Of a stretch of DNA of 64,000 bases, positions 1-11,829 are shown piece by piece. The DNA lies in the NCBI RefSeq assembly GCF_000003815.2, contig NC_049982.1:27343944-27407943 (forward strand). The letters run 5' to 3'. This DNA comes from Branchiostoma floridae. Taxonomy: Eukaryota; Chordata; Leptocardii; Amphioxiformes; Branchiostomatidae. Positions within the stretch are counted from its first letter, which is position 1; each line of letters opens with the position of its first letter. A program made the position numbers and the translations under genes. The notes under the pieces are model-generated. The model ran no database searches and was not told the origin of the DNA. It saw nothing but the letters and a program-made list of their open reading frames with translations.

Positions 1-1560
1 TCAACGTGATGTATCAGACCCTTGTTATTGCCGTGAAAGACGTGTTGGTTTGGTGTGTGCTTAGTACATGTATATGTATGTAGTATATGTATACATTTAT
101 AGACATTTTAATCGCTTGTTACATATGATTATGGGTGGACTGATATTTTCCTCGTGGATATGTCTTGCAAATATTAGAATCATTACGTTTAAAGCATATA
201 AAATCAATCTATCAGTGGAAACCCACAGATAAGTACTGAGAAAGTATAATGTAATTCTTACACAATGGCAGAAGGCAGCTGGGTTTATGACATGTCTTTG
301 AGACTGAAAACGTGTTTAAATGTAAGCTATAAAGTAGTCCAATGAGCCTGCTTTTCACATAGCATGCATTCATAAGTACTGAGAAAGTATAATGTAATTC
401 TTACACAATGGCAGAAGACAGCTGGGTTTATGACATGTCTTTGAGACTGAAAACGTGTTTAAATGTAAGCTATAAAGTAGTCCAATGAGCCTGCTTTTCA
501 CATAGAATGCATTCATATTTCTATTGTGCGGATTAAGATATTTGACTATTTAAACCATACAGTAAAGTATTAGAACCTTGTTATACATAGAAAGTCTAGC
601 ATATCCAGCTTAGTTCAGTCTGATATGTAAGTGGTAAGTCAAGATCGATTTTTACTTTATAATAATACGCATGAAAAGATTCCAGTTACTGTATATGATT
701 GTGCAGAGAGGATTGAAATGTCATATCATGTCGTATGATATGATATCTGTAAATAAAAACCAATGGCTTTCACACAGAGTTGTCCAGAGCCAGTTTTCTC
801 CATGTACAGCTTTGTTGTAAAATACATCTTCTTAGTAGCGTGTTACAATGCGTACATTGTATATTCTGATATTTGGTCTCCATGTGTAACATCATAATTT
901 GATACCGCACTGATTTGATTTTATCAAGGAGATTTTATACATAACATGGTCTGGTCACTCGAAAACTAATGCAAGAATGCGAAAAAAAGATAAGATTATA
1001 AGAAAATTTGTCAGAAATAATGAAGGTTGTAAGAATACATAGTCCACCAAAAAGGACTGGATAATAAACATAAGATTATAATTGTTTTATTGGATATGGT
1101 CTCTGTTTTCTTTTCAAATGTCTATTGCTTGAATCTATATGGTTTGATTATCAAAAACAAACTCGAGTTCGACGATGGCACGCCCCTGTGAAATGATTAT
1201 TGACTATATTCGTTTTATTCTGTTGTAGTTCATTCCTTTGATTATGGAACCATGACCTGTGTCCTCTGTGGTGAACATAACTAGCATATATATAACTACT
1301 TAACAGCGAAAACGCTGTAAAACTAGCCCCCCGTAAAACTAGTCCTGGAGAATGGTTGTATTTAGATACAACCACAGTTATCTGCATTCGACTTCCTATA
1401 TCCGTGATGCGTTCTTTGTCTGTGTGAAGGATCCTTACATCTTGCAGGGAGACTACTACAAGTACTTGTTCCATCACCCTTACTGCCATAATTCATGAAT
1501 TGTCTCTGACTACGACCTTCGTCCCTCACAAAGAAAGTCTAACATTGAGAACGCATGAGA
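1..1560. repeat. 3' flank of an upstream duplicated gene copy
   Basis: This stretch is clearly homologous to 21830-23007 and to about 32270-33790, the flanks downstream of the two nucleotidyltransferase-TPR genes in this window. An example is the shared run beginning tgatgtatcagaccc at 9. It therefore appears to be the 3' flank of a third, upstream copy whose coding part lies outside the window. No convincing gene is seen in it; the 112-codon minus-strand frame at 1151-1489 has no recognisable features. Confidence 0.75.
231..516. repeat. 143-bp tandem duplication
   Basis: The segment starting aagtactgagaaagtata at 231 is repeated almost exactly starting at 374, giving a period of 143 bp. The other two copies of this flank in the window carry it only once, so the duplication arose after the larger segments were duplicated. 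Confidence 0.85.
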
Positions 1561-1970
1561 ACCTCTGACTACTCATCAGGCACGTTAACTTACATTACAG
1601 GACGGAACTATATCCATTCCCCCAACATGAACCACAATCCAAACCTCCATCCTACTGTTCAAATACAAACATTAAGGCTAACGTTGGTTTGGGATCTTTG
1701 GGGGGTGGGGTGAGATTTATAATCGTGTTACCTACAGCCGGGGAGTTTAGATACCCATGACACAACCATCCATCTCCCACCAGCTATCAAACTGCTACTA
1801 TACAATACTCAAACAACCATCAAACTTTCAATATGCAAAAATGAAAGCCAAAGAAGTTACACAACATAACGTTACATATTCCCCTATCCACACAATCAAT
1901 GTAACATCAAACACATTTTATTGTCTTGTAATGACCTACCCATATACGAAATTTCAAATCAGTCCATCCA

Positions 1971-4688
1971 AAAAATCACATGGAGCATATGTAAGAGCTA
2001 GAGCCAAATGGAGAGAGGAGGGGGAAAAACCTACTAAGTACTTCTTAAACTTGGAAAAGAAAAGAGGAAGTGACAAGGATATTAACTTGTTATCCATTGA
2101 TGGGAGAGAAATTAGTAGAGACTCAGATATTCTTAGTGAATGTAAGGATTACTATGAACAACTATACCAGGAAGACAATATAAGTGATATAGATATGGAT
2201 CAGTACTTAGAAAGTGTACAGTTAGAAAATATCTTGAGCCAGACTGACAGAGAATTCTTAGATAAACCTATTACTAAAGATGAATGTAAGGATGCCCTTT
2301 TCTCCATGAAAGAAAACAAAAGCCCTGGCCTTAATGGTATTCCCTCAGAATTTTTTAAGATGTTTTGGCCCTATATAGGAGACCTAGTTTATAATTCTAT
2401 CCAGGAAACATTGGTAGAAGGTAAAATGTCTGTTTCACAAAGACGTGCAATGCTAAGATTAATACACACAAAAAATGAACGCAACCACCTAGACAACTGG
2501 AGACCAATTAGCCTTCTCAACACTGAATATAAAATATTTGCCTTTGTTCTTGCCAACAGACTTAAGAGAGTTTTACACAAGTTGATTAATAATGACCAAA
2601 CAGCTTATATCAAGGGTAGATTCATTGGACAAAATGTAAGACTGATTAATGATGTTATTGAATATGCTAAAACCCAAAATATCCCTGGAGCAGTAATCTT
2701 CCTGGATTTTACTAAAGCTTTTGACACTTTGAATAGAAAATTTATGTGGAAGGTTCTAGACAAATTCAACTTTGGCTCCTCGTTTATCAGTGCAATAAAA
2801 TGCATGTATAATGACATTAGCAGCACCATCAGTAATAGAGGATGGTTATCTGATTTCTTTCCCTTAGAGAGAGGCATACGCCAAGGCTGTCCCATATCTG
2901 CTCTTCTATTCATCCTCACAGTAGAGATTATGGCTGTAAAGATCAGACAGGCACAAGACGTGGAAGGTAAAGTTAAAACCCATTCTAATGAAACTGTTGA
3001 CATTAAAATCTCACAGGTAGCTGATGATACTACCTTGTTTGTATCTGACCTGACATCAATGGAAAATGCCTTCAGACTTATTCAAGATTTTTGTAATGTG
3101 TCAAGCCTAAATTTAAATGTAAAAAAGTGTGAAGGTTTATGGATTGGATCCTATGTTGACAGACAAGACACCCCCTTGGGTATATCTTGGCCAAAGACAC
3201 CTATAAAATCCTTAGGTATTTACTTCTGTAACTCATCCCTACACCATGAATGTGAACTGCTAAACTGGAAGAAAAAGATAGAAAGACTGAAAACCACACT
3301 ACAAATCTGGAAAGGTAGAAACCTAACTCTATATGGAAAAGTTACTGTCTTAAAATCCCTTGCCCTTTCACAAATAATCTATAATATGTCTATGATTCTT
3401 ACCCCACCTTGGCTGATAAACATTGTAAAGAAAGAAATGTTTACTTTCCTGTGGAATGGTAAAAAAGATAAGATTAAAAGAGATATTGTTAGCCAACCTA
3501 TTCAGTTGGGAGGATTAGGCCTCACAAACTTAGATATCCAAAGACAAGCCCTGCTTGCATCCTGGATACCAAGATTAGTGACGAATGACAACGCAAGATG
3601 GAAAGTTATTGCTTTAACATTTTATAAACTCCCTTGGTCAAGACAATTTACTATTACATATGAACTTTACTTCTGATAAAGATGGTCCTGACATGAGTAA
3701 ATTCCCCACATTTTATAAACAGGTAATATCATCCTTCCACTCTGCTGGTGGAGGAGGAAAGAACAAACCCTCTAGTGTAAGTGAAATAATGGGAGAAACT
3801 ATATGGTGCAACAAATATATAAGATCACAAGGTAAAACAATTTTCTTTCCAACCTGGATAAATAAAGACATAATATTCATAAAAGACATTTTCCCCTTTG
3901 ACAGGTTCATGTCTCTAGATCACTACCCTCAGCTTAACCTAAACACAAGACCTAATGGTATTATTGAATATATAACTCTGTTTCAAGCTATACCTCTTAC
4001 ATGGAAGAATGCAATAAGAAACCATAGAGGCCCAATTCCTTATCAAAGATTAGAGCTTAACACCATTTCCCCATGTATATTTGATGGTAAAACAACAAAA
4101 CAAATGAAAAGCAAGAACACCTGCAAATTGTTATACAATACATTAGTGCAGGCACAGGCCAAGGAACCAACATGCTGTAAAAGATGGCAATCCATATTTC
4201 CTACTGAAACCCTGGCTTGGGAAAATATCTGGAGATGGTTAAGCACACAGACCTGTATAGACACTAGGTTAGCAGAGTTAAACTACAAACTATTACACCG
4301 GATATTACCATGTGCGCACAATCTGCACAAATGGGGTATTGAGGATGAAACTGGACATATATATGATGCAACATGAACCCTTTGTAGCAATGGAAGCATA
4401 GAAGACTATGAACATATGTTCTTTAAATGTGAAAGACTGTGTAATTTCTGGGAATTAGTTAACACATACGTACCCTTGCCCAACATAAAAATTACTTTTC
4501 AGGAGGTTTTATTTGGAAAAATTGATCATTTAATAACTGCTAAAGACCAGAAAAATAGAACCTTTACTGTTACTGTGGCTAAATGGACAATCTTTAAAAC
4601 TTGGATCTGGCATAGAAAAGACCCACACCTATGCATAACTAACCTCTTTAATGTCTTTAAAAAGGACTTTGAAGAACAGCCAATGTAG
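1971..4688 (+). pseudogene. LINE ORF2 fragment (reverse transcriptase and C-terminal region), broken
   Basis: The reading frame from the insertion point to 3676 holds the reverse transcriptase domain. Visible motifs are NWRPISLLNTEYK, the catalytic block FLDFTKAFDTLNRK, RQGCPISALLFIL, and the ADD active-site motif in QVADDTTLFV. At about 3660 the frame shifts, and the C-terminal region continues at 3660-4376. It is cut there by a TGA stop and resumes at 4416-4688, with a Cys/His-poor tail containing EDYEHMFFKCERL. The family normally has an apurinic endonuclease ahead of this, which is absent because of 5' truncation. One frameshift and one stop indicate a dead copy. The 70 codons upstream of 1971 in the same open frame are flanking host DNA. 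Confidence 0.9.
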
Positions 4689-5002
4689 ATTGATTGTACA
4701 AATTTACTATTGATATTCTGGCATGAACCCCACCTATTGTTAGACTACTCCATGTTTGATCATAGTGTAATAACAGACTGTACATATTCCTTAAGGTTTC
4801 CCAGTATTTGACAAATGTACTACATGTGTTTGTCTTCCCTGACTGTTTCACTGCCCATGTACTGCATGTTAATGTTATTCGTCCAGACACACCAGTATAT
4901 GTTATCCCTCCATGTGCAATAGTACTCGACTGTACAAACACTAGTCTTAGTGGTTGACAAATGTACCATTGTTGTTGATGTTTTAAATTAAAAAAAAAAA
5001 AA
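1971..5002 (+). mobile_element. 5'-truncated L1/Tx1-like LINE with target-site duplication
   Basis: The element ends in an A-tract (4990-5005) and is flanked by a perfect 15-bp direct repeat, aaatcagtccatcca, at 1956-1970 and 5003-5017. This is the signature of target-primed reverse transcription. The inserted part starts inside the ORF2 region just before the reverse transcriptase domain, so the endonuclease is missing. It encodes a reverse transcriptase of the L1/Tx1 type. The A-tract is absorbed in part into the repeat, so the exact 3' boundary is uncertain by a few bases. Confidence 0.9.
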
Positions 5003-5017
5003 AAATCAGTCCATCCA

Positions 5018-5609
5018 GACGTTCTCTATTTATCTGCGGCGAACAGACATCGCAGACATCGCTCGGACATACAAACAGCACTCACATGACGCTGCCGTTT
5101 TCCCAAAGAACGCAGGCACGAGTTTTCCCGTGGACTGGACACGGGTGTTTTTCAGAGATAAAGTGACCGTGACAACAATGATGCTGACTCTGCTTCGTCT
5201 CAACTCAAGTTCTTTCCGCTATTTCTCTCCAGACAAGACAGCTGACAATGGTCTACTTAAACTGCATGACATTAATTATTACATCTCACCTGTTACCGGA
5301 TTCGGTAGGAGTTCACTTCGTAGATAGGTGTGTTAGCCTGTCTGACATGTGTGGTTTTTAGTGGTAAGAACAAGTACATGTGTGCGTTTGTGTCTTCGTC
5401 CGAACACAGATGGACTCCCATTGTCTGACTCTTTGAACCAACACGACGCCTGCAGTTGACCTCGAATCGTTGTAGTTGTAGCAAACATTGCTAGGAGACG
5501 CTTTTGATCCATGAATTGCAGAACGGAATGATGATTCTTTGACAGGTAGGTGATTCCAGCTTTAGTATTACTTTCTTGGTGAATATGCATAAAAGAGTAT
5601 GTACTGATT
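5018..5609. other. intergenic / uncertain 5' part of copy 1
   Basis: No feature can be assigned firmly. The sequence is not homologous to the promoter region of copy 2 (24780-25070). Copy 1 has therefore lost, or replaced, the region that holds the start codon of copy 2. A possible splice donor (gacag/gtaggt) sits at 5544, but no convincing upstream exon was found. Confidence 0.4.
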
Positions 5610-6296
5610 GAGAAACTCCGTGTGGCGGACGCGAAGGGCAGGAGGTACGGACTAGCCCGTGCGGAGACAGGCTACCTCCGTGCCCTGGTGGACGCCGTGG
5701 CTGACAAGGACAGGCTGGCGGAAGTAGAGCTGCTCAAAAGTCTGGGCGACGTGAACTTGGAGAAGGGAAGACTCGGGAAGGATAGAGGGAAGTTCAACAT
5801 GGCCATGGCGCTTTACGTGGCTGCTATAGTCCGATGTCACCATCGGGATCAGGGAGAAGGTATAGAACACCGGTACAAATACGCGGAGAGACTTTTACAA
5901 GGGGTGACGTCAAAGGGGTCACAGGATAAGGAACAACAAACTGAAAATAAGGAAAAAACTTCACCTGCAAAGGTGGCTAAAACGTTTCAAAACATGGACA
6001 AGAAACGGGCTACTGGTTGTAACACAGACATTGTGCTGGTTGGATACGCACAATTAATGGTAGAGGGAATAGTAAACGACAACAACATGTTAGAAACAGA
6101 AGCGATCAAAAGCCTCGGTGACGTGTACCTGAAAAGAGGAACAGAAACTGGAGACACTAGAGACTTGACCAAAGCTACTGCTCTGTACAACACGGCACTG
6201 GCGCGGTGTAACAACGTTCAGGGAACAGTTGCCATTGTCCATCGCTTACTGTACACAGCAAAAATCAGGCAGGACATCACCACAAAAAGCATAAAG
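5610..6296 (+). CDS. Nucleotidyltransferase-TPR protein copy 1, first recognisable exon
   Basis: The open frame runs from after a stop at 5580 to a consensus donor, aaag/gtgagt at 6297, and ends in phase 0. It encodes TPR-like helical segments with two similar units: LLKSLGDVNLEKGRLGKD and, later, AIKSLGDVYLKRGTETGD, each followed by an ALY(V/N)xA block. The equivalent exon of copy 2 (25069-25823) starts with a clear ATG, MDARGYKETF, but that sequence is absent here. The true start of copy 1 is unknown, or the gene has lost its 5' end. The two exons are about 90% identical over the shared part by eye. Role in the protein: protein-binding scaffold, inferred from TPR character. Confidence 0.75.
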
Positions 6297-6656
6297 GTGA
6301 GTGATAGTGATTAACATAATTTATGCACCTCCAATTGTTTTTTTAGCCTCTGCTAAGATTTTAATCAATATCTTTGAGGAAATAATAGTTGCAGAAGTCT
6401 TGAACTTACTTTGACAATTTTTGGAGTCTGTGTATATCTTATGACGGCTTAATGATGATATGTGCCCTGTCATATTTGGCCAATGTAGTCAATGATGCCC
6501 CAATAAACAACCAGTCACCACATTTACTACATACACTTTTACGTTGACCTTTCTCCAGTCACGTCAGGTGCTTTATATTACCCTCTACCATTGGGCAAAG
6601 TCCAATTATGCGTTTAAGCGTTAATCATTCTTGGCCTTTTCTATCGGTTCTTGTAG

Positions 6657-6772
6657 AAGTCAACTCGAACGAAACGACAACAAAACGTGAGAGGACGGAA
6701 GGACCACATCTCTCCCTTCTCAACTGCAACCTTAAATGACAGCACTAATGACCAAATGCACCGTCTGCACAG
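6657..6772 (+). CDS. Copy 1 exon 2
   Basis: This 116-nt exon is flanked by a tgtag acceptor and a cacag/gtagat donor. It is entered in phase 0, left in phase 2, and open throughout, with KRQQNVRGRKDHISPFST. The matching exon in copy 2 (26210-26325) has identical length and phase, while the surrounding introns diverge more. That supports it as coding. It is basic and low in hydrophobic residues, probably a linker. Confidence 0.7.
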
Positions 6773-6883
6773 GTAGATACAAGGATTGCTGTTATTTTCT
6801 TTTATTGATATTGACTACCCTATAAGGTATTATCTCGGTGCATCGTAGAATAATGTAATAGACATTTCGTTATTCCTCTTTAG

Positions 6884-6934
6884 TGTCCCGGAACTGCGGA
6901 AAGCTGAAAACCAGACAGGAGTCGACGCTGACAT
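6884..6934 (+). CDS. Copy 1 exon 3
   Basis: This 51-nt micro-exon (phase 2 to phase 2) lies between a ctttag acceptor and an acat/gttagt donor, encoding a short polar stretch with PELRKAENQTG. Copy 2 has the same exon at 26437-26487, with the same length and donor sequence. Confidence 0.65.
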
Positions 6935-7881
6935 GTTAGTGCCACCAAGTTCTTTTTTCTAGTTATCACAAGTGTTTAAAAGAATTCTCTTAAAATGTAC
7001 ATTCTCTTATTCGTACTGTGTTATACCTAACCTTTCTACTAATGCAAATATCCACAGTCAACTCAAGACGCGTAATGATATTTGGTATTTGGGTAGACAT
7101 AGGTAAAAGCAAAGTACATGTATGATTGTTGACCTTTCTGTGGCCTGCTGTACTGCAGCTGAACCCCCGGTTTGTTATTTCGTACTCTGAGCATGTCCCT
7201 TCACGGTTTCAAAAATAAGTGGTGTAACTTTGGTCCCCATGCAGCCTTTCGGAAACCGTAGGGGATTTGAGACTTTGAATGCTAGGTTGTCCTAAAGATT
7301 GGTATCTAATATGCATGATAAATGAGAAAATTGACGTATCAATCTGCTTTGTTTATTCATAGTAGGCTTTCACACATATGGAAAATGTATTTGAGAAACA
7401 GAGGGATATAATGTAGATAGACTTAAGATATACTAATAAATATTTATCTGCATCATATGCGAATGAAATATCTATTATATTAGTAGTAGTCCGCTGTGTT
7501 CTGCTGCTGCAATGGTCTTAGGCACTCTGCAACTGCGATCAGTCTTTCTTCAACTCTTTCCACTGTTCAGCATATCTTAAGTCATATATTATATCCAATA
7601 TCAAACAGTGAAATATAATAATATGAATTTTAAGATACAGTAATGTTTAATGAAGGGGGGCTCATATCATTTTGCTGATATACATCAGTTTAAAATGCAA
7701 GAATATCCTACATTCATTTGAATAATTGATTTCTAATAAGATCTTGTTATTCTATTCCATGTCCATGTTTATTTCAACTTTAATTTTAACTCAGATGAAC
7801 AGTGCTACAAATTCTTTACTATTCGCGATCGAATGATAAACCATTTTGTAATAGTTTTATCTTATGATGACATATCTACAG

Positions 7882-7988
7882 TGTATACAAAGAACATCTA
7901 CATGATGGCTGCAGGGCCCTGCAGACTGGAGATCTGGACAAAGCAGAAGAAAGTTTTGCAGCTGCGCTCAAATCTGTTCATGTACAAG
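7882..7988 (+). CDS. Copy 1 exon 4 (TPR-like unit)
   Basis: This 107-nt exon has an acceptor at ctacag and donor caag/gtaagt, and runs phase 2 to phase 1. It encodes one helix-turn-helix unit, [18 protein letters not shown], which fits the TPR pattern. The homologous exon is 27217-27323. Between exons 3 and 4 lies an AT-rich intron of about 950 bp with nothing recognisable. Confidence 0.75.
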
Positions 7989-8266
7989 GTAAGTCTAAGA
8001 ATATGAACTTAGTTCAAATAATCTAAACGTGACTGCTGATACATGGTTCACGATCCTTGATTGTTTTCGACACACAGATGCGGTCTCTATAATATTATGT
8101 ATTTTCATGTTACTGCCATGAAGGTGTTTCAGATACGACTTATGGAAGCACTGATGACCACGACCTTTGTGGGGTTTTACCAGAAAAGTACAATGTGCAA
8201 ATACAAATATAAAATCATCATGAAGTAGTAAAAACAAAATTGCGACTGAGACATTTCAACTTACAG

Positions 8267-11200
8267 GTCAACACAGAAAGGAGGCAGAGCCCCTGTACAA
8301 GTTGGGCAATGTCTATCTGAAGAGAGGAATCCAGTCAAAGGACGGAGGAGATTTCACCAAGGCTGCAGCACTCTGTAATGCAGCTCTGGTAAGATCAAGT
8401 AGAGAAGATATTGTGCAAGCAAGCAAGGAAATAGTTCAAGCATTTGTTAAGGAAGTCCTGAAGATCGGACTGAAGGTAGACAGTGATAATACAGAGAGGC
8501 ACAAATTGATGCTGAAGGCTGATAGGGACTATGTAGAAAAAGAGATTAAAAAGATTGAACAAGAAGTAGATCCTTATAGCCTTGATGACGAGGACCCAAA
8601 GATAAAAGAAGTGGAAATGAAGAGGGTGGAAGCAATCAAAGCATTGTGTCAGACAATCGTTCATCAGCGTAACGCGTTCATAGCTGGTCTTGTAGATGAA
8701 TGTATGAACTTCAAGGTAATGGGCCGCCCTCCCTGTAAGTACGCCATGATAGGTTTGGGTTCACAAGCCACAGGATTGGTAACTCCATACTCTGATCTGG
8801 AGTTTGCCATTTTGGTAGAGGACGAAGCCGAACCTAATGTGAGCTATTTCCGCAACCTCACACATTATCTGCATCTCAAGGTGATTAATCTGGGAGAAAC
8901 CATTCTCCCTGCCATGGGGATTAAGTCTCTTAATGACTTCTACTCCGGTGACCCACTAGACAGCTGGTTCTATGACTCAGTAACACCGCGCGGCTTTGCG
9001 TTTGATGGAGCCATGAGACATGCGTGCAAGACTCCACTGGGAAGGGGCAGAAATGGCCAACTCATTCACACACCAAGCAATATGACCAACGTTCTGAAAG
9101 AAGACCTTACTCTCCATTTAAAGAAAGGATACCATCTCGCTAGCATATTGGGAAATATATCCCTTATTACAGGAGAACAGGGCTTGGTAGATTCATACAG
9201 GTCGTTATTGACTCAGCAACTTCGAAACAATGACGGGAGAGTTTCTCTGGTAATGGCAAATGAATTATTGGGTGATATTACATCGACTTTTCACATCCAA
9301 CCTCTCACTACCAAACTGCGGAACGTTAAGAAAGAAATCTATCGGTTTTCAAGCCTTGCAGTGTTCTTTTGGGCGCTACTTCATAACATACAACCGACCA
9401 CAATCTGGGAGACTGTTCAGGAGCTACGAAACAGTAAAGTCGTCACTAGTAATAACGCACATCACTTGATGGTGCTGGTCAGTATCTCAGCAGAACTGAG
9501 ACTGCGGACATACATGAACAATGGTGGTCAGGTGGAAAACATGTCAGTCTTATGGTCAATGTCAACCGATACGGGCATCGAGGAGAAATTACAGAAAGTG
9601 TTTTACATCTCAAATACAAAACAGCTCATGAGATATTACTATACAGAAAGACCCCTGAAACACTTTATTTCACAGCTGACTGACACCAAACCGGAGATAG
9701 AACCGCCAATCTTCTTTGACAATTCTTCAGAGCTGAAAGCAGAGGTATATGAAAGTCTTTGTGATTTCGAAAATCTCAAGACATGCTCAGAACAAACGCT
9801 GCACAGTTATCTATCGAAGTATGGTAAAAACACCGCACACAGTGATGTTGCATCCTCACTTGACACATTGGCTTTTGCTTTGGGGGCACTTGGTAATCAC
9901 AAAAAGGCTATTCGCTATTATGAACAGTCATTACAAATGAAGCGGAGTATATACGGGGAGGACACTGCACATCCTGACATTGCCTTATCACTTAAAAACT
10001 TCGGGGATGCCTGTGGAAACCTTGGGGATCACAGACAGGCGATCAGCTATCATGAACAGGCGCTTCAGATGACGCAGAATATTCATGGTGAGGACACTGC
10101 ACATCCTGACATCACCGCTACACTTAACAGCTTGGGTGCCGCCTGGAGTTACCTTGGTGATCACAGAAAGGCGATCAGCTATTATGAACAGTCACTACAG
10201 ATGACGCGGAGTATCTATGGAGTAGACACTGCACATAATGACATCGCCGCTTCACTTAACAACTTGGGTAGCACCTGGCGCGACCTTGGTGATCACAGAA
10301 AGGCGGTAAGTTATTATGAACAGTCACTACAGATGAGGCGGAGTATGTATGGTGAGGGTACTACACATCCTGACATCGCCAGCTCACTTAACAACTTGGG
10401 TGCCGCCTGGGGTGACCTTGATGATCACAGAAAGGCCGTAAGCTATTATGAACAGTCACTAAAGATGAACCGGAGTATCTACGGTGAGGGCAACGTACAT
10501 CCTGCCATCGCCAGCCTACTTAACAACTTGGGCACCACCTGGGGCGCCCTTGGTGATCACAGAAATGCGGTAAGCTATTATGAACACGCACTGCAGATGA
10601 GGCGGAGTATCTATGGTGAGGACACCGCACATCCTGACATCGCCAGCTCACTTAACAACTTGGGTAACGCCTGGGGTGACCTCGATGATAACAGAAAGGC
10701 CGTAAGCTATTATGAACAGTCACTGCAAATGAATTGGAGTATGTATGGGGTAGACACTGTACATCCTGGCATCGCCGGCTCACTTTACAACTTGGGTAAC
10801 ACTTGGAGTAGACTTGGGGATCACAGAAAGGCGGTCAACTATCTTGAACAGTCACTACAGATGAACCGTAGTATCTACGGTAAGGACACTGCACATCCTG
10901 ACATCGCTAGTTCACTTAACATGTTGGGTAACGCTTTGGGCGACCTTGGTGATCATAGAAAGGCGCTCAGCTATTATGAGCAGTCACTACAGATGTGGCG
11001 GAGTATCTATGAAGTAAACACTGTACATCCTGACATCGCTAGCTCACTTTACAACTTGGGTAACACTTGGTTTAAACTTGGTGATCACAGAAAGGCGGTC
11101 AGCTATTATGAGCAGTCACTACAGATGAGGTGGATTATCTTTGGTGAGGACACTGCACATCCTGGCATCGCTAGCTCACTTAACAACTTGGGTAACGCCT

Positions 11201-11445
11201 GGGGTGAACTTGGTGATCACAGAAAGGCCGTTAGCTATTATGAACAGTCACTACAGATGATGCGGGGTATCTATGGTGAGGATACCGTACATCCTGACAT
11301 CGCCAGCTCACTTTACAACTTGGGTGACACCTGGAGTGAACTTGGTGATCACAGAAATGCGGTCAGATATCATGAACAGTCACTACAGATGAGCCGTAGT
11401 ATCTATGGTGAGGGCACCGCACACAGCACGAAAATGAATATTTAA
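8267..11445 (+). CDS. Nucleotidyltransferase plus 12 TPRs, main exon of copy 1 (3' end disrupted)
   Basis: This single large exon enters from a ttacag acceptor in phase 1. A TPR-like segment comes first, then a charged helical region with [18 protein letters not shown]. At about 8748-8820 lies a nucleotidyltransferase core, [20 protein letters not shown]. It matches the superfamily pattern of GS, then an Asp-x-Glu/Asp metal site (SDLEF), as in GlnD/DUF294-type enzymes. From 9838 come exactly twelve 44-residue TPRs of kinesin-light-chain type, typified by [20 protein letters not shown]. The array stops at 11421, where a transposon is inserted. The last four residues before the stop at 11445 come from the transposon. 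A remnant of the native 3' end lies at 15489-15733. Function is inferred only: an NTase enzyme whose partner is recognised by the TPRs. Confidence 0.9.
9838..11421 (+). repeat. Twelve 132-bp TPR-coding repeats
   Basis: Each repeat is 44 codons long and starts at the His of [12 protein letters not shown]. The 1584-bp length is exactly 12 x 132 with no indels. Many neighbouring units are near identical at DNA level, suggesting homogenisation by unequal exchange or conversion. Confidence 0.9.
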
Positions 11446-11829
11446 GCATACTTTCCGAGATACTTAAATGTAGCCTAAAGGTGGGAAAATATTTCCGCAG
11501 AGATTACGGTATCGTAAAGACCACGGAAACCATGGTTTTACATTTCCGTAACCTTTCCGTATTCGTTAAGGCCCATTAAATACATGTAATATCTTTACAT
11601 AACCTTTAAGCATCCTTATATGTGCCGTACATGAAACGGGTATTGCTTATGTACAGAAAACATCTACAGGCTTTGAACCGACCATACGTTCACATACAAT
11701 CAGTTAACCTTCGCCTTTTTTTTTATTTTCGTGGTTCTCTAAGGTGGAAATTACCAATAGGAGATGATATCTTTTCATTGCCCTTCCGTTACAATTGATC
11801 TCATTTACATACTCTTATTAGAATAGGTC

